A stretch of 32,687 nucleotides of DNA from Gilvibacter sp. (GCF_013214815.1 NZ_JABSPU010000010.1:34033-66719); one strand, 5' to 3'. Shown: positions 17,001 to 24,305, numbered from the stretch's first letter. The notes: generated by a model not told the origin, from the letters alone. Numbers and translations are program-made.

Positions 17001-17163
17001 CTTGCCATCTTTAGATGATGCACAACGCTTGCATATCATTAAAGCTTTAGAGCAATGCGAGTGGAAAATCAATGGGGATGATGGAGCTGCAAGTTTACTT
17101 CAAATAAAACCCAGTACCCTTCGTGATCGTATGAAAAAGCTGGACATCAAGCGTCCTGCATAA
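14062..17163 (+). CDS. Sigma-54-dependent activator with four PAS domains, GAF and AAA+
   Basis: A 1033-residue bacterial enhancer-binding protein. Four PAS-like domains lie at roughly 18-110, 134-245, 255-370 and 380-495; the second and third carry an extra Pro/Trp loop (PPYHWP, PPFPYWPPE). A GAF domain follows (about 515-670) and then a coiled coil (about 675-715). The AAA+ domain has Walker A GETGTGKE (749-756), the sigma-54-contacting GAFTGA loop (796-801) and Walker B with Asp820-Glu821. A Fis/FhlA-type HTH closes the protein (about 1004-1030). There is no receiver, so activity should be set by ligands or redox sensed by PAS/GAF, or by partner proteins. No membrane segment. It lies directly upstream of paired palindromes and a sigma-54 promoter, so it probably controls the following operon. 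Confidence 0.95.
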   Translation: MSYFLKRAEEDQFVKQIKPQMVLETQSARIVAVNPSFEMLTGYSSKVLMEKQWDVLFAFRNGQQDSFAKSLSAHSGEVNKLLSLTFKDGRKVFASLEIKPTSDKDYALASLSYNLSPKDIIDLFNKEQRFKEQFIQNLKDGVVITNKDMMVIDVNDAYLKMTGIERDEILGTIPPYHWPKQFFNELVDARVSGKESDSRFFEATFIHKDGSSFPVSISISVLRNDEGEVSSIVTVVRDRSALIKSERLLENEREFSSRIINGLQEGLIIIDPTGLFMDANPAFLEMIGFTREEIIGIRPPFPYWPPEHMDAIVDSFKNIMDKANKAAQLTFMRKNGERFPALVSVAHLRDEHGEITAHVGSIADITERYQFENKLRLANEFSESLINSLHEGLLVMDLESIIIDVNPAFCRMMGVDSEDLIGTSMPFNFISESSLKDFESCAFQVQQGISYPRFDAQLERMNGSSFPVSVKNAIIRDKDGAVIAHFFTIQDISDQVRLIESQKMLAVSSKRKKDAVLELAGLVGIDFNHALKRITSLAADVVNVERVSIWRLNKDQSEAWCENLYTASTGEHTSGGVLLEKDHKAYFESLQRYKTITVTNSQNHEFTKSFSEDYLKPNGITSCMDVLVQGTDSEYGILVFEHVGPMRIWSSEEEHFATSIASLVSMIIQSDQRKKAEQKLQAVNLELSETVQELNKLKGQLEDENVYLRKEIEMRFNFEDMVYSSAVFSDVLTNLEQVAPTTANVLLLGETGTGKELLARAVHNLSERKDAPLIKVNCGAIPTELIESELFGHKKGAFTGATSDKQGKVELANGGTIFLDEIGELPMNMQPKLLRFLQEGEIEVVGDPKVRKVDVRVIAATNKNLKEEVANNQFREDLYFRLNVFPIRVPALRERPEDIPVLIDHFVTRFSKKYRKNIEYISDATMRKLSAYGWPGNVRELENLIERAVILSNSETLRIVEFETPQETLDKSRSISLHKSLPSLDDAQRLHIIKALEQCEWKINGDDGAASLLQIKPSTLRDRMKKLDIKRPA

Positions 17164-17166
17164 AGT

Positions 17167-17221
17167 AACGGAATACCGTTGCCACCCTTTCTTGTACATT
17201 CTTCCTAACGGTATTCCGTCA
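17167..17221. promoter_or_regulatory. Paired palindromes, candidate upstream activating sites for the sigma-54 activator
   Basis: AACGGAATACCGTT (17167-17180) is a perfect AACGG-N4-CCGTT palindrome. AACGGTATTCCGTC (17207-17220) is the same palindrome with one mismatch. Together they form a perfect 13-bp inverted repeat (17168-17180 with 17207-17219). Their centres are 40 bp apart, about -163 and -123 from the predicted sigma-54 start site, a usual position for enhancer sites. An alternative is a 3' hairpin of the activator mRNA, but no T run follows directly. Confidence 0.6.
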
Positions 17222-17309
17222 CCTAAAAAAGAGGGTTTTTCCCCTTTCTTATTTTTTAATATTCTGATAATCAATAATATAAGTTTTTTGGAACGCTTGT
17301 TATCAAGTT

Positions 17310-17325
17310 TGGTACACCTATGGCA
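17310..17325 (+). promoter_or_regulatory. Sigma-54 (-24/-12) promoter
   Basis: TGGTAC (17310-17315), 5 nt, TGGCA (17321-17325) matches TGGCAC-N5-TTGCA with one mismatch in each element, exact spacing, and invariant GG and GC dinucleotides. The predicted start is near 17336, only about 6 nt before the ATG at 17342, which is short but possible where Shine-Dalgarno pairing is little used. The position next to a sigma-54 activator gene supports it. Confidence 0.6.
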
Positions 17326-17341
17326 TATAGTAGAACAATCG

Positions 17342-17767
17342 ATGGCAGTTACCAGTCAACATATCGTTCTAGATAAGGCAGAGTTCCAATACGACAGCGG
17401 AGTTTTGCTAATCACTTTTAATACTGTTGAAAGTGATAAGGTAGTATCTATACCTACTCTGGAGCGTTATGCTGATACTATAGTAACCCTGTGCAATAAT
17501 AAACGCACCCCATTTTTGATTGATGTTTCCGAAGCATGGGGAAGTTATTCAGTAGCTGCGGCTCGATATTTTGCCAAAAGCGAGCGACTCTTTAATGTCA
17601 GACTCGCCGATGCATTTGTAGCAAAAGAAACTAGATCGGTGTTGTCTATACGTTCATTTAAGCGTATCTACGATCCGTTCACGCCATATCAAATTTGCAA
17701 TACTTACGATGAAGCTCGTCAGTTTTGCGATAGATATGTAGCAGATTATAGCAGAACTTTTGGATGA
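17342..17767 (+). CDS. STAS/SpoIIAA-like protein, first gene of the signalling operon
   Basis: 141 residues from the ATG at 17342. The frame is open further upstream to 17192, but that part overlaps the palindromes and promoter and has no domain character. The pattern is a beta-alpha-beta fold: strand GVLLITFN, helix TLERYADTIVTLCNN, strand TPFLIDVSEA, helix SVAAARYFAKSE, strand DAFVAKE, final helix TYDEARQFCDRY. This resembles STAS/SEC14-type small proteins (DUF7793-like) found in Bacteroidota. Such domains are often anti-sigma-antagonist-like or bind nucleotides or lipids. There is a Ser in the segment after IDVSEAWGSYS, but a phosphorylation site cannot be assigned. It is 20 nt upstream of the PAS pseudokinase gene and presumably co-transcribed. 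Confidence 0.75.
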   Translation: MAVTSQHIVLDKAEFQYDSGVLLITFNTVESDKVVSIPTLERYADTIVTLCNNKRTPFLIDVSEAWGSYSVAAARYFAKSERLFNVRLADAFVAKETRSVLSIRSFKRIYDPFTPYQICNTYDEARQFCDRYVADYSRTFG

Positions 17768-17787
17768 TTGTTTAAGAGAGAAGGATA

Positions 17788-18951
17788 ATGATTACAGGAG
17801 AGTATAATGACAAAAGTCTGTTAGAGATTGGCAAGGTGGTTCTCGTAACCTTAGATGCACAGGGGAGAATTACAGGATGGAACAATGGCGCTCAGCGCAT
17901 GTTCGGACTTAAAACATCTGATGTTATAGGGAAACCACTTGCCAATTTTTTAGAATTGAATAAGAATTCAACTTCAAATTTGGAGTTGGTCACTATGTTG
18001 CAAAAGTCTATGGGGGTAGACCAACGCGAGATCAATGAGTTCACAGGATTGAAAAGTAATGGGTCGCGGTTCCCATTAGAACTCGAGCTTCGCGCGCAGC
18101 AGACCGATTCTGGGCCCGTTTACACCGTTGTGATGGTAGATATTTCACGTAGACGGGCTCTTGAAGTTGATTTACAGAATAAATCGATGACCTTGGAATT
18201 GATGCTTTATCAATGCAAGAATAATCTGAAAGCCCCCTATTGTTTTTCTCAAGGGCTGCTCCAGCTTTTAAAACTCCAACCTTTAAATGAAGAGTCTCAG
18301 CACCTTCTCAATATGTTGTGTGGAAGTTTAACTGGAGGCAAGCAACTCTTGGATGATCTGACAACCGTGTCGATATTTTCGACAGATTACAATACTGATG
18401 ACCTGATAGAATTAAACACCTTTTTACCACTCGTAAAAAAAGAATTAAAAGAATGTGTTAGACATGAAAACTTATCGCTGCATTTAAATATTGATTCCAA
18501 GCGCCCCTTTCTGACTAATCAAGCGCTGCTTAAAGCGCTGATCAAGGCAGTTATTCGCTATGTGATCAAGTTTGAATATGCTGAAGAGTTCGGTGACGGC
18601 CCTTCAGTATCCCTCAAAGCAGAAAATCAATCCGAACAGTTAATCCTGACTTTTACCGTAAGTCATTTGATCCCAGATTTGGTGCTCAGTGACAGTCCAT
18701 TACCGTACAAAACTTTGAATGATCACGAATTATCGCGCATCGATATGAGTGTTTACTTGATGAAAACCATCATCAAATTATTCAAAGGCAGTTTAGACAT
18801 AGAAGTTAGTAGAGATAATTGTTCGGAAGTGCGCATCAGTCTTCCGAATCAAAAAAGGGAGACGGCAGATGAAAAGCATTCGACATATCGTTCTTATAGA
18901 CGACAACAGAACCACTCATTGTTTGAGTCAGCATCTGATCAAAAATTTTGA
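17788..18951 (+). CDS. PAS protein with a degenerate histidine-kinase core
   Basis: 387 residues, preceded by a good Shine-Dalgarno (AAGGA). A PAS domain (about 12-125, with DAQGRITGWNNGAQRMFG and SRRRALE) leads to a HisKA-like two-helix segment and a HATPase_c-like segment. In the first helix the usual S-H-D-L-K-A-P reads K-N-N-L-K-A-P (144-150), so the phospho-acceptor His is Asn145. In the ATPase part the N-box Asn and the D-x-G-x-G box are not recognisable (KALIKAVIRYVIKFE; HLIPDLVLSDSPLP). It should therefore not autophosphorylate and may instead act as a scaffold, sensor or phosphatase-like partner. The last ~27 codons overlap the receiver gene by 83 bp, which is unusual. No membrane segments. 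Confidence 0.82.
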   Translation: MITGEYNDKSLLEIGKVVLVTLDAQGRITGWNNGAQRMFGLKTSDVIGKPLANFLELNKNSTSNLELVTMLQKSMGVDQREINEFTGLKSNGSRFPLELELRAQQTDSGPVYTVVMVDISRRRALEVDLQNKSMTLELMLYQCKNNLKAPYCFSQGLLQLLKLQPLNEESQHLLNMLCGSLTGGKQLLDDLTTVSIFSTDYNTDDLIELNTFLPLVKKELKECVRHENLSLHLNIDSKRPFLTNQALLKALIKAVIRYVIKFEYAEEFGDGPSVSLKAENQSEQLILTFTVSHLIPDLVLSDSPLPYKTLNDHELSRIDMSVYLMKTIIKLFKGSLDIEVSRDNCSEVRISLPNQKRETADEKHSTYRSYRRQQNHSLFESASDQKF

Positions 18952-19300
18952 TCCGTGCATACAGATTTCACCATTCATTAATGGGGGCAGTGCCTTGGCC
19001 TATTTTAGAGGCCTTAGTAATTCTTTGAACCGACGATTTTGTTCGGTACCTGATTTGGTGATATTGGATATTAATATGCCAGATATGAGTGGCTGGCAGG
19101 TTCTAGAAGCCTTTGAAGCCATGGAGCTCTTTAAGAAACACCATATTGAGGTGTTGATGTTAACCTCATCTGAATATGCTGAAGATTTGGCTAAAAGTAG
19201 AGAGTATAGTTTGTGTAAAGGCTATTTAACCAAGCCATTAACACTGCAGAAGTTAAGTACAGAATTTAAGAATTTAAGAAACGGGAGTTTGACTGGTTAA
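18869..19300 (+). CDS. Single-domain response regulator (CheY-like receiver)
   Basis: 143 residues, one receiver domain. Active-site residues are intact: Asp11/Asp12 (VLIDDN), phospho-acceptor Asp67 (LVILDINMPDMSGW), Thr99 (LMLTSS) and Lys122 (LTKP). No output domain. The ATG at 18869 gives a natural first beta strand (HIVLIDD) and is preceded by AAAAGGGAG, so it is a credible start despite the 83-bp overlap with the previous gene. Its phosphodonor is not obvious, because the adjacent kinase-like protein lacks the donor His. It may act as a phosphate sink or protein switch for that protein or for the upstream activator. Confidence 0.92.
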   Translation: MKSIRHIVLIDDNRTTHCLSQHLIKNFDPCIQISPFINGGSALAYFRGLSNSLNRRFCSVPDLVILDINMPDMSGWQVLEAFEAMELFKKHHIEVLMLTSSEYAEDLAKSREYSLCKGYLTKPLTLQKLSTEFKNLRNGSLTG

Positions 19301-19387
19301 TACGCTAAAATTCGACATGTTCATCCCCGCGCCAGCAGGTTCTATTGAGAACGTTTTTAAGATTAGTGAACAAAGGACCAATAGCTG

Positions 19388-19427
19388 AACAGCAAGCCCA
19401 TTCCCGTAGATGGGCTTTTTGCTGTTT
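19388..19427 (+). terminator. Terminator of the signalling operon
   Basis: AGCCCA (19395-19400) pairs with TGGGCT (19411-19416) and is followed by a short T run. An outer AACAGCA/TGCTGTT pair extends the stem beyond a bulge of Ts. It sits between convergent genes and may work in both directions. Confidence 0.8.
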
Positions 19428-19440
19428 GGGATTTATAGTG

Positions 19441-20784
19441 TTATTTGATCGCTTTATTTCCAATTAATACCATCTCCTGTTGCGGAGCAATTAGGTATTC
19501 AGCGCTGTTGGATTTGACCACAGCCATCTCTTCCACAGAAATGGTTTTGACGTTTTCTTCATCCAGATTCCAGGCATGAAAACCGTCAAAGGCAAAGGTC
19601 ATGCCTTCTTTCAATTCCTTTTGGGAGGCTGGTCTAACAGAAGGTGCTTGAGATCCACCTAAATTCGGCCCCACATCGTGAGCTACGTAGCCTACAGGGT
19701 GACCTGTGCTCCACATCACATATTCAGATCCTGCTTTTTCCATAAGAACGCGTTGCGCCCGATCAACCTCAATTCCTTTTACTCCGGGAGCCATTGCTGC
19801 TAAGGCAGCTCGATTTCCCGCTTTCGCACTTTCCCAGTAATGCGCAATGTCTTCAGGTAATTCTTTTTCCCCTTCTTTTAGCACATAAGCGAAGCGTTGG
19901 ATATCACTTACCCAGCGGTCGTAGACTTTAATCCCAAAATCGATCTGGATTACATCTCCAGGCATGATCACTTTATCGGTTGCGTGAGAATGACCCCGAT
20001 CCGGTCCTGAGTTTACATTCGGATTCTGATCCGGAGCCCAACCATCGGTTACCCCGTATTCTGCCATTTTAGCTTTCAGAAATGCTGCTATATCTGCATC
20101 CGTTGATACACCAGGCACTACTTGCTGATACGCCTCAATTTGCCAATCGGCCGTCAATTGCGCTGCATTTCTAAGGATATCTACTTCTTGAGGTAGTTTT
20201 ATCGAAAGCCATTGGTAGACCAATTCCGTGGAAGACACCAATCGGTTCCTTTGATCGCCCAAGAGTTCCTCCAGCTCCTTGCGTTGGGTATAAGAGAGGC
20301 CATCGGCGGTGGAATTAGATTCAGAAGAGTTCACAGCTATGCTACTAAAATCCTGTTCTTTGATGAACTCGGTAGCTTGGGCCAAGGCAGAAACGCCTCG
20401 CTCCACAGGCACCACTTCATCATGGATTTTGAGATCTGCTAGTGCAGTAGATTCTCCTGAAGGTGAATATACCTTAGAGTGAAAACCATCGGCATTCAAA
20501 TAGAAAAGAAAGGCTGCTGTGCCTCCAGCATTCTCTCCACCAATATGATCGGCGATGGGGTCGTTATTGTTTTCGCGGCAAACTACAATCCAGCAATCCA
20601 CTCCAGCTGCTTTCATGGCTTCTGGCAATAGCGTATTGATTCTATCTTTCCGGATTTCAGGCCAAGGATTCTCTCCCCAATAGGCTACTGGGTCTATAGT
20701 TTCTGTAGATTCGTTTTCAACGAGGTTCTCTTTACAGCTAATTAGCGTAATTAAACAAAGACAGCTTATGAGTATTCTTCGCAT
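19441..20784 (-). CDS. M24-family peptidase-like lipoprotein (Xaa-Pro aminopeptidase-like)
   Basis: 447 residues. Signal peptide with lipobox LISC (Cys17), so it is lipid-anchored in the envelope. The creatinase-like N-terminal domain spans about 45-190 and the pita-bread M24 domain about 205-440. Metal ligands seen: Asp282 (IQIDFG), Asp294, His362 (STGHPVG) and Glu418/419 (SVEEM). The position normally held by the first Glu ligand reads M-T-F-A-F-D-G-F, so it is Asp400. Active M24 enzymes cleave X-Pro bonds using two Mn or Co ions; the Asp substitution could change metal binding or activity. It stands alone with no operon partner. Confidence 0.88.
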   Translation of the reverse strand: MRRILISCLCLITLISCKENLVENESTETIDPVAYWGENPWPEIRKDRINTLLPEAMKAAGVDCWIVVCRENNNDPIADHIGGENAGGTAAFLFYLNADGFHSKVYSPSGESTALADLKIHDEVVPVERGVSALAQATEFIKEQDFSSIAVNSSESNSTADGLSYTQRKELEELLGDQRNRLVSSTELVYQWLSIKLPQEVDILRNAAQLTADWQIEAYQQVVPGVSTDADIAAFLKAKMAEYGVTDGWAPDQNPNVNSGPDRGHSHATDKVIMPGDVIQIDFGIKVYDRWVSDIQRFAYVLKEGEKELPEDIAHYWESAKAGNRAALAAMAPGVKGIEVDRAQRVLMEKAGSEYVMWSTGHPVGYVAHDVGPNLGGSQAPSVRPASQKELKEGMTFAFDGFHAWNLDEENVKTISVEEMAVVKSNSAEYLIAPQQEMVLIGNKAIK

Positions 20785-20909
20785 GGTGATGGTTACTTTA
20801 TATCCCTTAAAAATACAGTAGAAATAACCAAAGACCTAAGGATGCTTCGGCATTTCTGGTTGGATTATCCACTTTTTGAGTTTTACGCATTATCTTTAAT
20901 ACCTATCCC

Positions 20910-22073
20910 ATGCAGGTTCCCAAACACATTTTACCGGTCATAGTTCTCGCGCAGTTTTGCTGTACGTCACTCTGGTTTGCCAGCAATGGCGCACTAGGCG
21001 GCTTGGTTGATCATTTTAATTTGGCCGCCAACGCTTTAGCGTCGTTGACCTCTGCGGTACAGTTGGGATTTATTGTGGGAACCTTGGTTTATGCTGTGTT
21101 GACTTTGGCTGATAGGTACGCTCCAGGGCGCGTTTTTGCTATTAGTGCACTTTTGGGAGCCGCGTGCAATGCTGCGATGATTTGGGATGCTCATAGTCTG
21201 TATTCCTTATTGAGCTTACGATTTTTTACCGGCTTCTTTTTGGCCGGTATCTACCCAGTTGGGATGAAAATTGCTGCGGATTACTACCGAGAAGGTTTAG
21301 GAAAGTCCCTCGGTTTTTTGGTCGGTGCTTTGGTTTTGGGAACGGCCTTGCCGCATTTGCTCCAAGGCCTGAGCAGTCAGTATTCTTTTAAAGTAGTATT
21401 GATCGCAGTTTCTGGTTTGGCGCTATTTGGAGGTTTCCTTTTGCTGCTAACTGTGCCTGATGGACCCTACAGAAAAGCAGGTGCTGGACCTCAAATGACT
21501 GCTTTTTTACAGGTTTTTAAAAATGGTGAATTCCGTGCTGCGGCTTTTGGGTATTTTGGACATATGTGGGAACTCTATGCCTTTTGGGCTTTTGTGCCTG
21601 TTATTTTCCAAACTTATTTGGAGCGGCATCCAGAGATCGGTTTAGATATTTCCATGTTGTCTTTTAGCGTCATTGGTATCGGTAGCTTCGGATGCATACT
21701 AGCAGGTTTTCTCGCCCGGCGTTTTGGCTTAAAACAAACGGCCTTTGTGGCATTATTGGGTTCAGGGGTCTGCTGTCTGTTGTCGCCTTTTATGTTTGCT
21801 ACTTCCGCTCAGGTTTTTATTTTCTTTATGCTGATTTGGGGCTTGTTGGTCATCGCAGATTCTCCCCTGTTCTCCACCTTAGTTGCCCATGGCGCAGAAC
21901 CAGCAATTAAAGGTACAGCGCTTACTATTGTCAATTGCGTTGGCTTTGCAATAACGATAGTCAGTATTCAATTGCTAAGTAGCTTAGTGTTGCAGTACAA
22001 TCCAACAGTGGTTTATGCGATCCTCGCTGTTGGGCCAGCGATTGGGTTGATTGCCCTTAAAATGCAGTCTTAG
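20910..22073 (+). CDS. MFS transporter
   Basis: 387 residues with 11-12 hydrophobic segments and the usual two six-helix halves, joined by a polar loop around residues 185-205 (PDGPYRKAGAGPQ). The second-half loop AGFLARRFGLKQ matches an MFS motif-A-like position. Substrate cannot be inferred. The stop overlaps the stop of the convergent SLC12-like gene: both use the four bases TTAG at 22070-22073. Confidence 0.88.
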   Translation: MQVPKHILPVIVLAQFCCTSLWFASNGALGGLVDHFNLAANALASLTSAVQLGFIVGTLVYAVLTLADRYAPGRVFAISALLGAACNAAMIWDAHSLYSLLSLRFFTGFFLAGIYPVGMKIAADYYREGLGKSLGFLVGALVLGTALPHLLQGLSSQYSFKVVLIAVSGLALFGGFLLLLTVPDGPYRKAGAGPQMTAFLQVFKNGEFRAAAFGYFGHMWELYAFWAFVPVIFQTYLERHPEIGLDISMLSFSVIGIGSFGCILAGFLARRFGLKQTAFVALLGSGVCCLLSPFMFATSAQVFIFFMLIWGLLVIADSPLFSTLVAHGAEPAIKGTALTIVNCVGFAITIVSIQLLSSLVLQYNPTVVYAILAVGPAIGLIALKMQS

Positions 22074-24262
22074 GCCAAAATACTCTCGTGACCACTGTCT
22101 TTTACGAACAAACAAGAAGAGTTTGTCGCTTCTGTCATCTCCTTCACAAATTCAAAGCGGAGATCGGCATCCATACCAAAAATGTTGAGATCTGCTCGTG
22201 GCGCATCCACCAAAACATCCCTAAAACTCCCTGTAAATATCTCCATTAGCGTATCGGGTAGTCTGGCCAAGCTGATGAGTTGACGCATAAAGCCTTCTGC
22301 GTTTTCGCGTTGATCATCATCGGCAATAACCATAACCAAACGGATCTTTGCATTCCAGTTTTTCATCAGCTTATAGGCCAATAAAGTAGAGAGATCCAGG
22401 TTGCCAATATCCCAACCCAAATTCCAATTGTCTCGGCGATCGCTCAACCATACATTTATGGTATCGCGCTGCCCAAGTTGAGCAGTTGGATGCTGTTGAT
22501 ACACCACGCAGCCGATTTCCAAACGGATACACTCCCGAATCACGGGGCGAAGCTCCGTCTCATAATCATCATGAGCCTGCAAGTTGAGAAAGACAATATT
22601 GGGCCTGAAGAATGCTCCCAACAAGGCCTGATTTCCGTAGTTGACCCCTTTGGCAAATTCCGTGGTATTGATAATGGTCCAGCTGGAAAAGACTTCTTTG
22701 TCCCGAAAGGATTGTGCTAAGCTTTCCAGTTCGTTCCCCATCGTGCTTCCTTCAGAGCTCGGCTCAATCCCCAAGAGTTTTATGGAACCCTTAGGGTGTG
22801 CAATATTCCTAAGGAAGTCAAAGTTCCCACGAGCGCCAGTCAGGTCTCTAACAGGAACCATTAGGTTGGGTTTCCAGGCACGCTGTTGCATTTTCTTCAT
22901 GCCCCAGGTGTGCTTTGCGGCCCATTCTGCAAAAGAGACAAAGAGTCCTGAACGCACATCTTCAAAAGGAGTTTCTAAGTTCTGTCTGGAGAGGTACCAG
23001 TACACTGCCAATACTATTCCAATAGTCACCAAGCTGATGGTCGGGTTGATAATAAACATCGCCAAAACGGAGGATACCAATCCCAACCAAGGGATCCAAC
23101 GCTGTACTTTAAACAAGGGGCGGTAACTGATCAATCCCAAATTTTGTTCTATGATCACCACAATATTGATCATGGCATAAGTCACCAAAAAGAATAGGGT
23201 CACTAAAGGCGCCACCGCATTCAGATTGCGCAACAACATGGTAGCAAAGATCAATATCCCGGTAACTACCATAGCATTTCTAGGCTGTCCGTTAGCAGAG
23301 GTTCCTGCCAAGAATTTTGATTTAGGCAAGACCTGATGCTCTCCCATGGCAAAGAGTATTCTGGAAGAGCCTACCAAAGAGGCTAGAGCAGAGGAGAAAG
23401 TCGCCCCCAAAATACCCGCAATGATCAGTGGGCCTACATAGGCCTTTTCAATAATGATGTTGTAGTTGGAGATCAATTCAGCTTCTGAGGCTGATCGGGC
23501 CAACCAAAACGCGAGCAGCATATAGATTACAAAGCTTACTCCAATGGCCCAAAGGGTACCTTTGGGAATACTAGAACGAGGGTCTTTGAGCTCTCCAGAC
23601 ATGTTTGCTCCTGCCATAATACCTGTTGCCGCAGGGAAGAAAACCGCAAAGACCAGCCAAAAATTGCTGCCGTTAAAGTTATTTTCAGGAGAGCCTTTAA
23701 AGCTACCCCAACTCAAGGCTTCACTGGTGGGAATACTCATGGAGCCGTCATAAGCTGCAAGTACAATAGATACTAATGAGGCAATGATGATCACCATAAT
23801 GATGAACTGAATCTTTATGGCCAAATTGGCACTTATATAAGCAATGGTGACCAATCCAGCAAAGACGCAGACATCGACTAAAAAGGCATTGTGTTCTGGG
23901 AAGATTCCAAGCCATCCCTCCCTAAATCCGAAGATATACATAGTAACCGCCAAGCCTTGAGAAATATATCGCGGTATACCCAAACTTCCACCTACTTCCA
24001 AGCCCAGGGACTGTGAGATAATGGCATAAGCTCCTCCCGCACCTATCCTAATATTTGTGGTAATTGCGGACATGGAGAGTGCCGTGCATAAGGTGATCAG
24101 AAAGGAAATAATGATCACTAACCAAGCGCCCAGCAAACCGGCGTTTCCAACTACCCATCCCATTCGCAGGTACATAATTACCCCTAGAATGGTCAATAAA
24201 GTTGGGGTGAAAACACCACCAAAGGTGCCAAATTTCTTGGCGGTAGAAGGATGGTCTTGCAT
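22070..24262 (-). CDS. SLC12-like cation-chloride cotransporter family protein (APC superfamily)
   Basis: 730 residues from the ATG at 24262; a GTG three codons earlier is possible. The N-terminal ~450 residues hold about 12 transmembrane segments starting with FGTFGGVFTPTLLTILGVIMYLRMGWVVG, which resembles the Na-K-Cl/K-Cl cotransporter TM1. A conserved segment FFPAATGIMAGANMSGELKDP is also present. The ~280-residue C-terminal part is soluble, with repeated strand-helix units (IRLVMVIADD, ADLNIFGMDADL) like a cytoplasmic regulatory domain. Likely role is coupled ion or amino-acid transport; the transported ions cannot be assigned. The DUF3179 gene is 43 nt upstream on the same strand. Confidence 0.9.
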   Translation of the reverse strand: MQDHPSTAKKFGTFGGVFTPTLLTILGVIMYLRMGWVVGNAGLLGAWLVIIISFLITLCTALSMSAITTNIRIGAGGAYAIISQSLGLEVGGSLGIPRYISQGLAVTMYIFGFREGWLGIFPEHNAFLVDVCVFAGLVTIAYISANLAIKIQFIIMVIIIASLVSIVLAAYDGSMSIPTSEALSWGSFKGSPENNFNGSNFWLVFAVFFPAATGIMAGANMSGELKDPRSSIPKGTLWAIGVSFVIYMLLAFWLARSASEAELISNYNIIIEKAYVGPLIIAGILGATFSSALASLVGSSRILFAMGEHQVLPKSKFLAGTSANGQPRNAMVVTGILIFATMLLRNLNAVAPLVTLFFLVTYAMINIVVIIEQNLGLISYRPLFKVQRWIPWLGLVSSVLAMFIINPTISLVTIGIVLAVYWYLSRQNLETPFEDVRSGLFVSFAEWAAKHTWGMKKMQQRAWKPNLMVPVRDLTGARGNFDFLRNIAHPKGSIKLLGIEPSSEGSTMGNELESLAQSFRDKEVFSSWTIINTTEFAKGVNYGNQALLGAFFRPNIVFLNLQAHDDYETELRPVIRECIRLEIGCVVYQQHPTAQLGQRDTINVWLSDRRDNWNLGWDIGNLDLSTLLAYKLMKNWNAKIRLVMVIADDDQRENAEGFMRQLISLARLPDTLMEIFTGSFRDVLVDAPRADLNIFGMDADLRFEFVKEMTEATNSSCLFVKDSGHESILA

Positions 24263-24305
24263 AGTAAGCACAAGATAACAGTTTTATCTTATGCGCAAAG
24301 TGAAC

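Noticed and set aside
17192-17341. 50-codon N-terminal extension of the STAS-like gene
   Set aside because: It would overlap the palindromes and the sigma-54 promoter and has no domain character; the fold begins right after the ATG at 17342.
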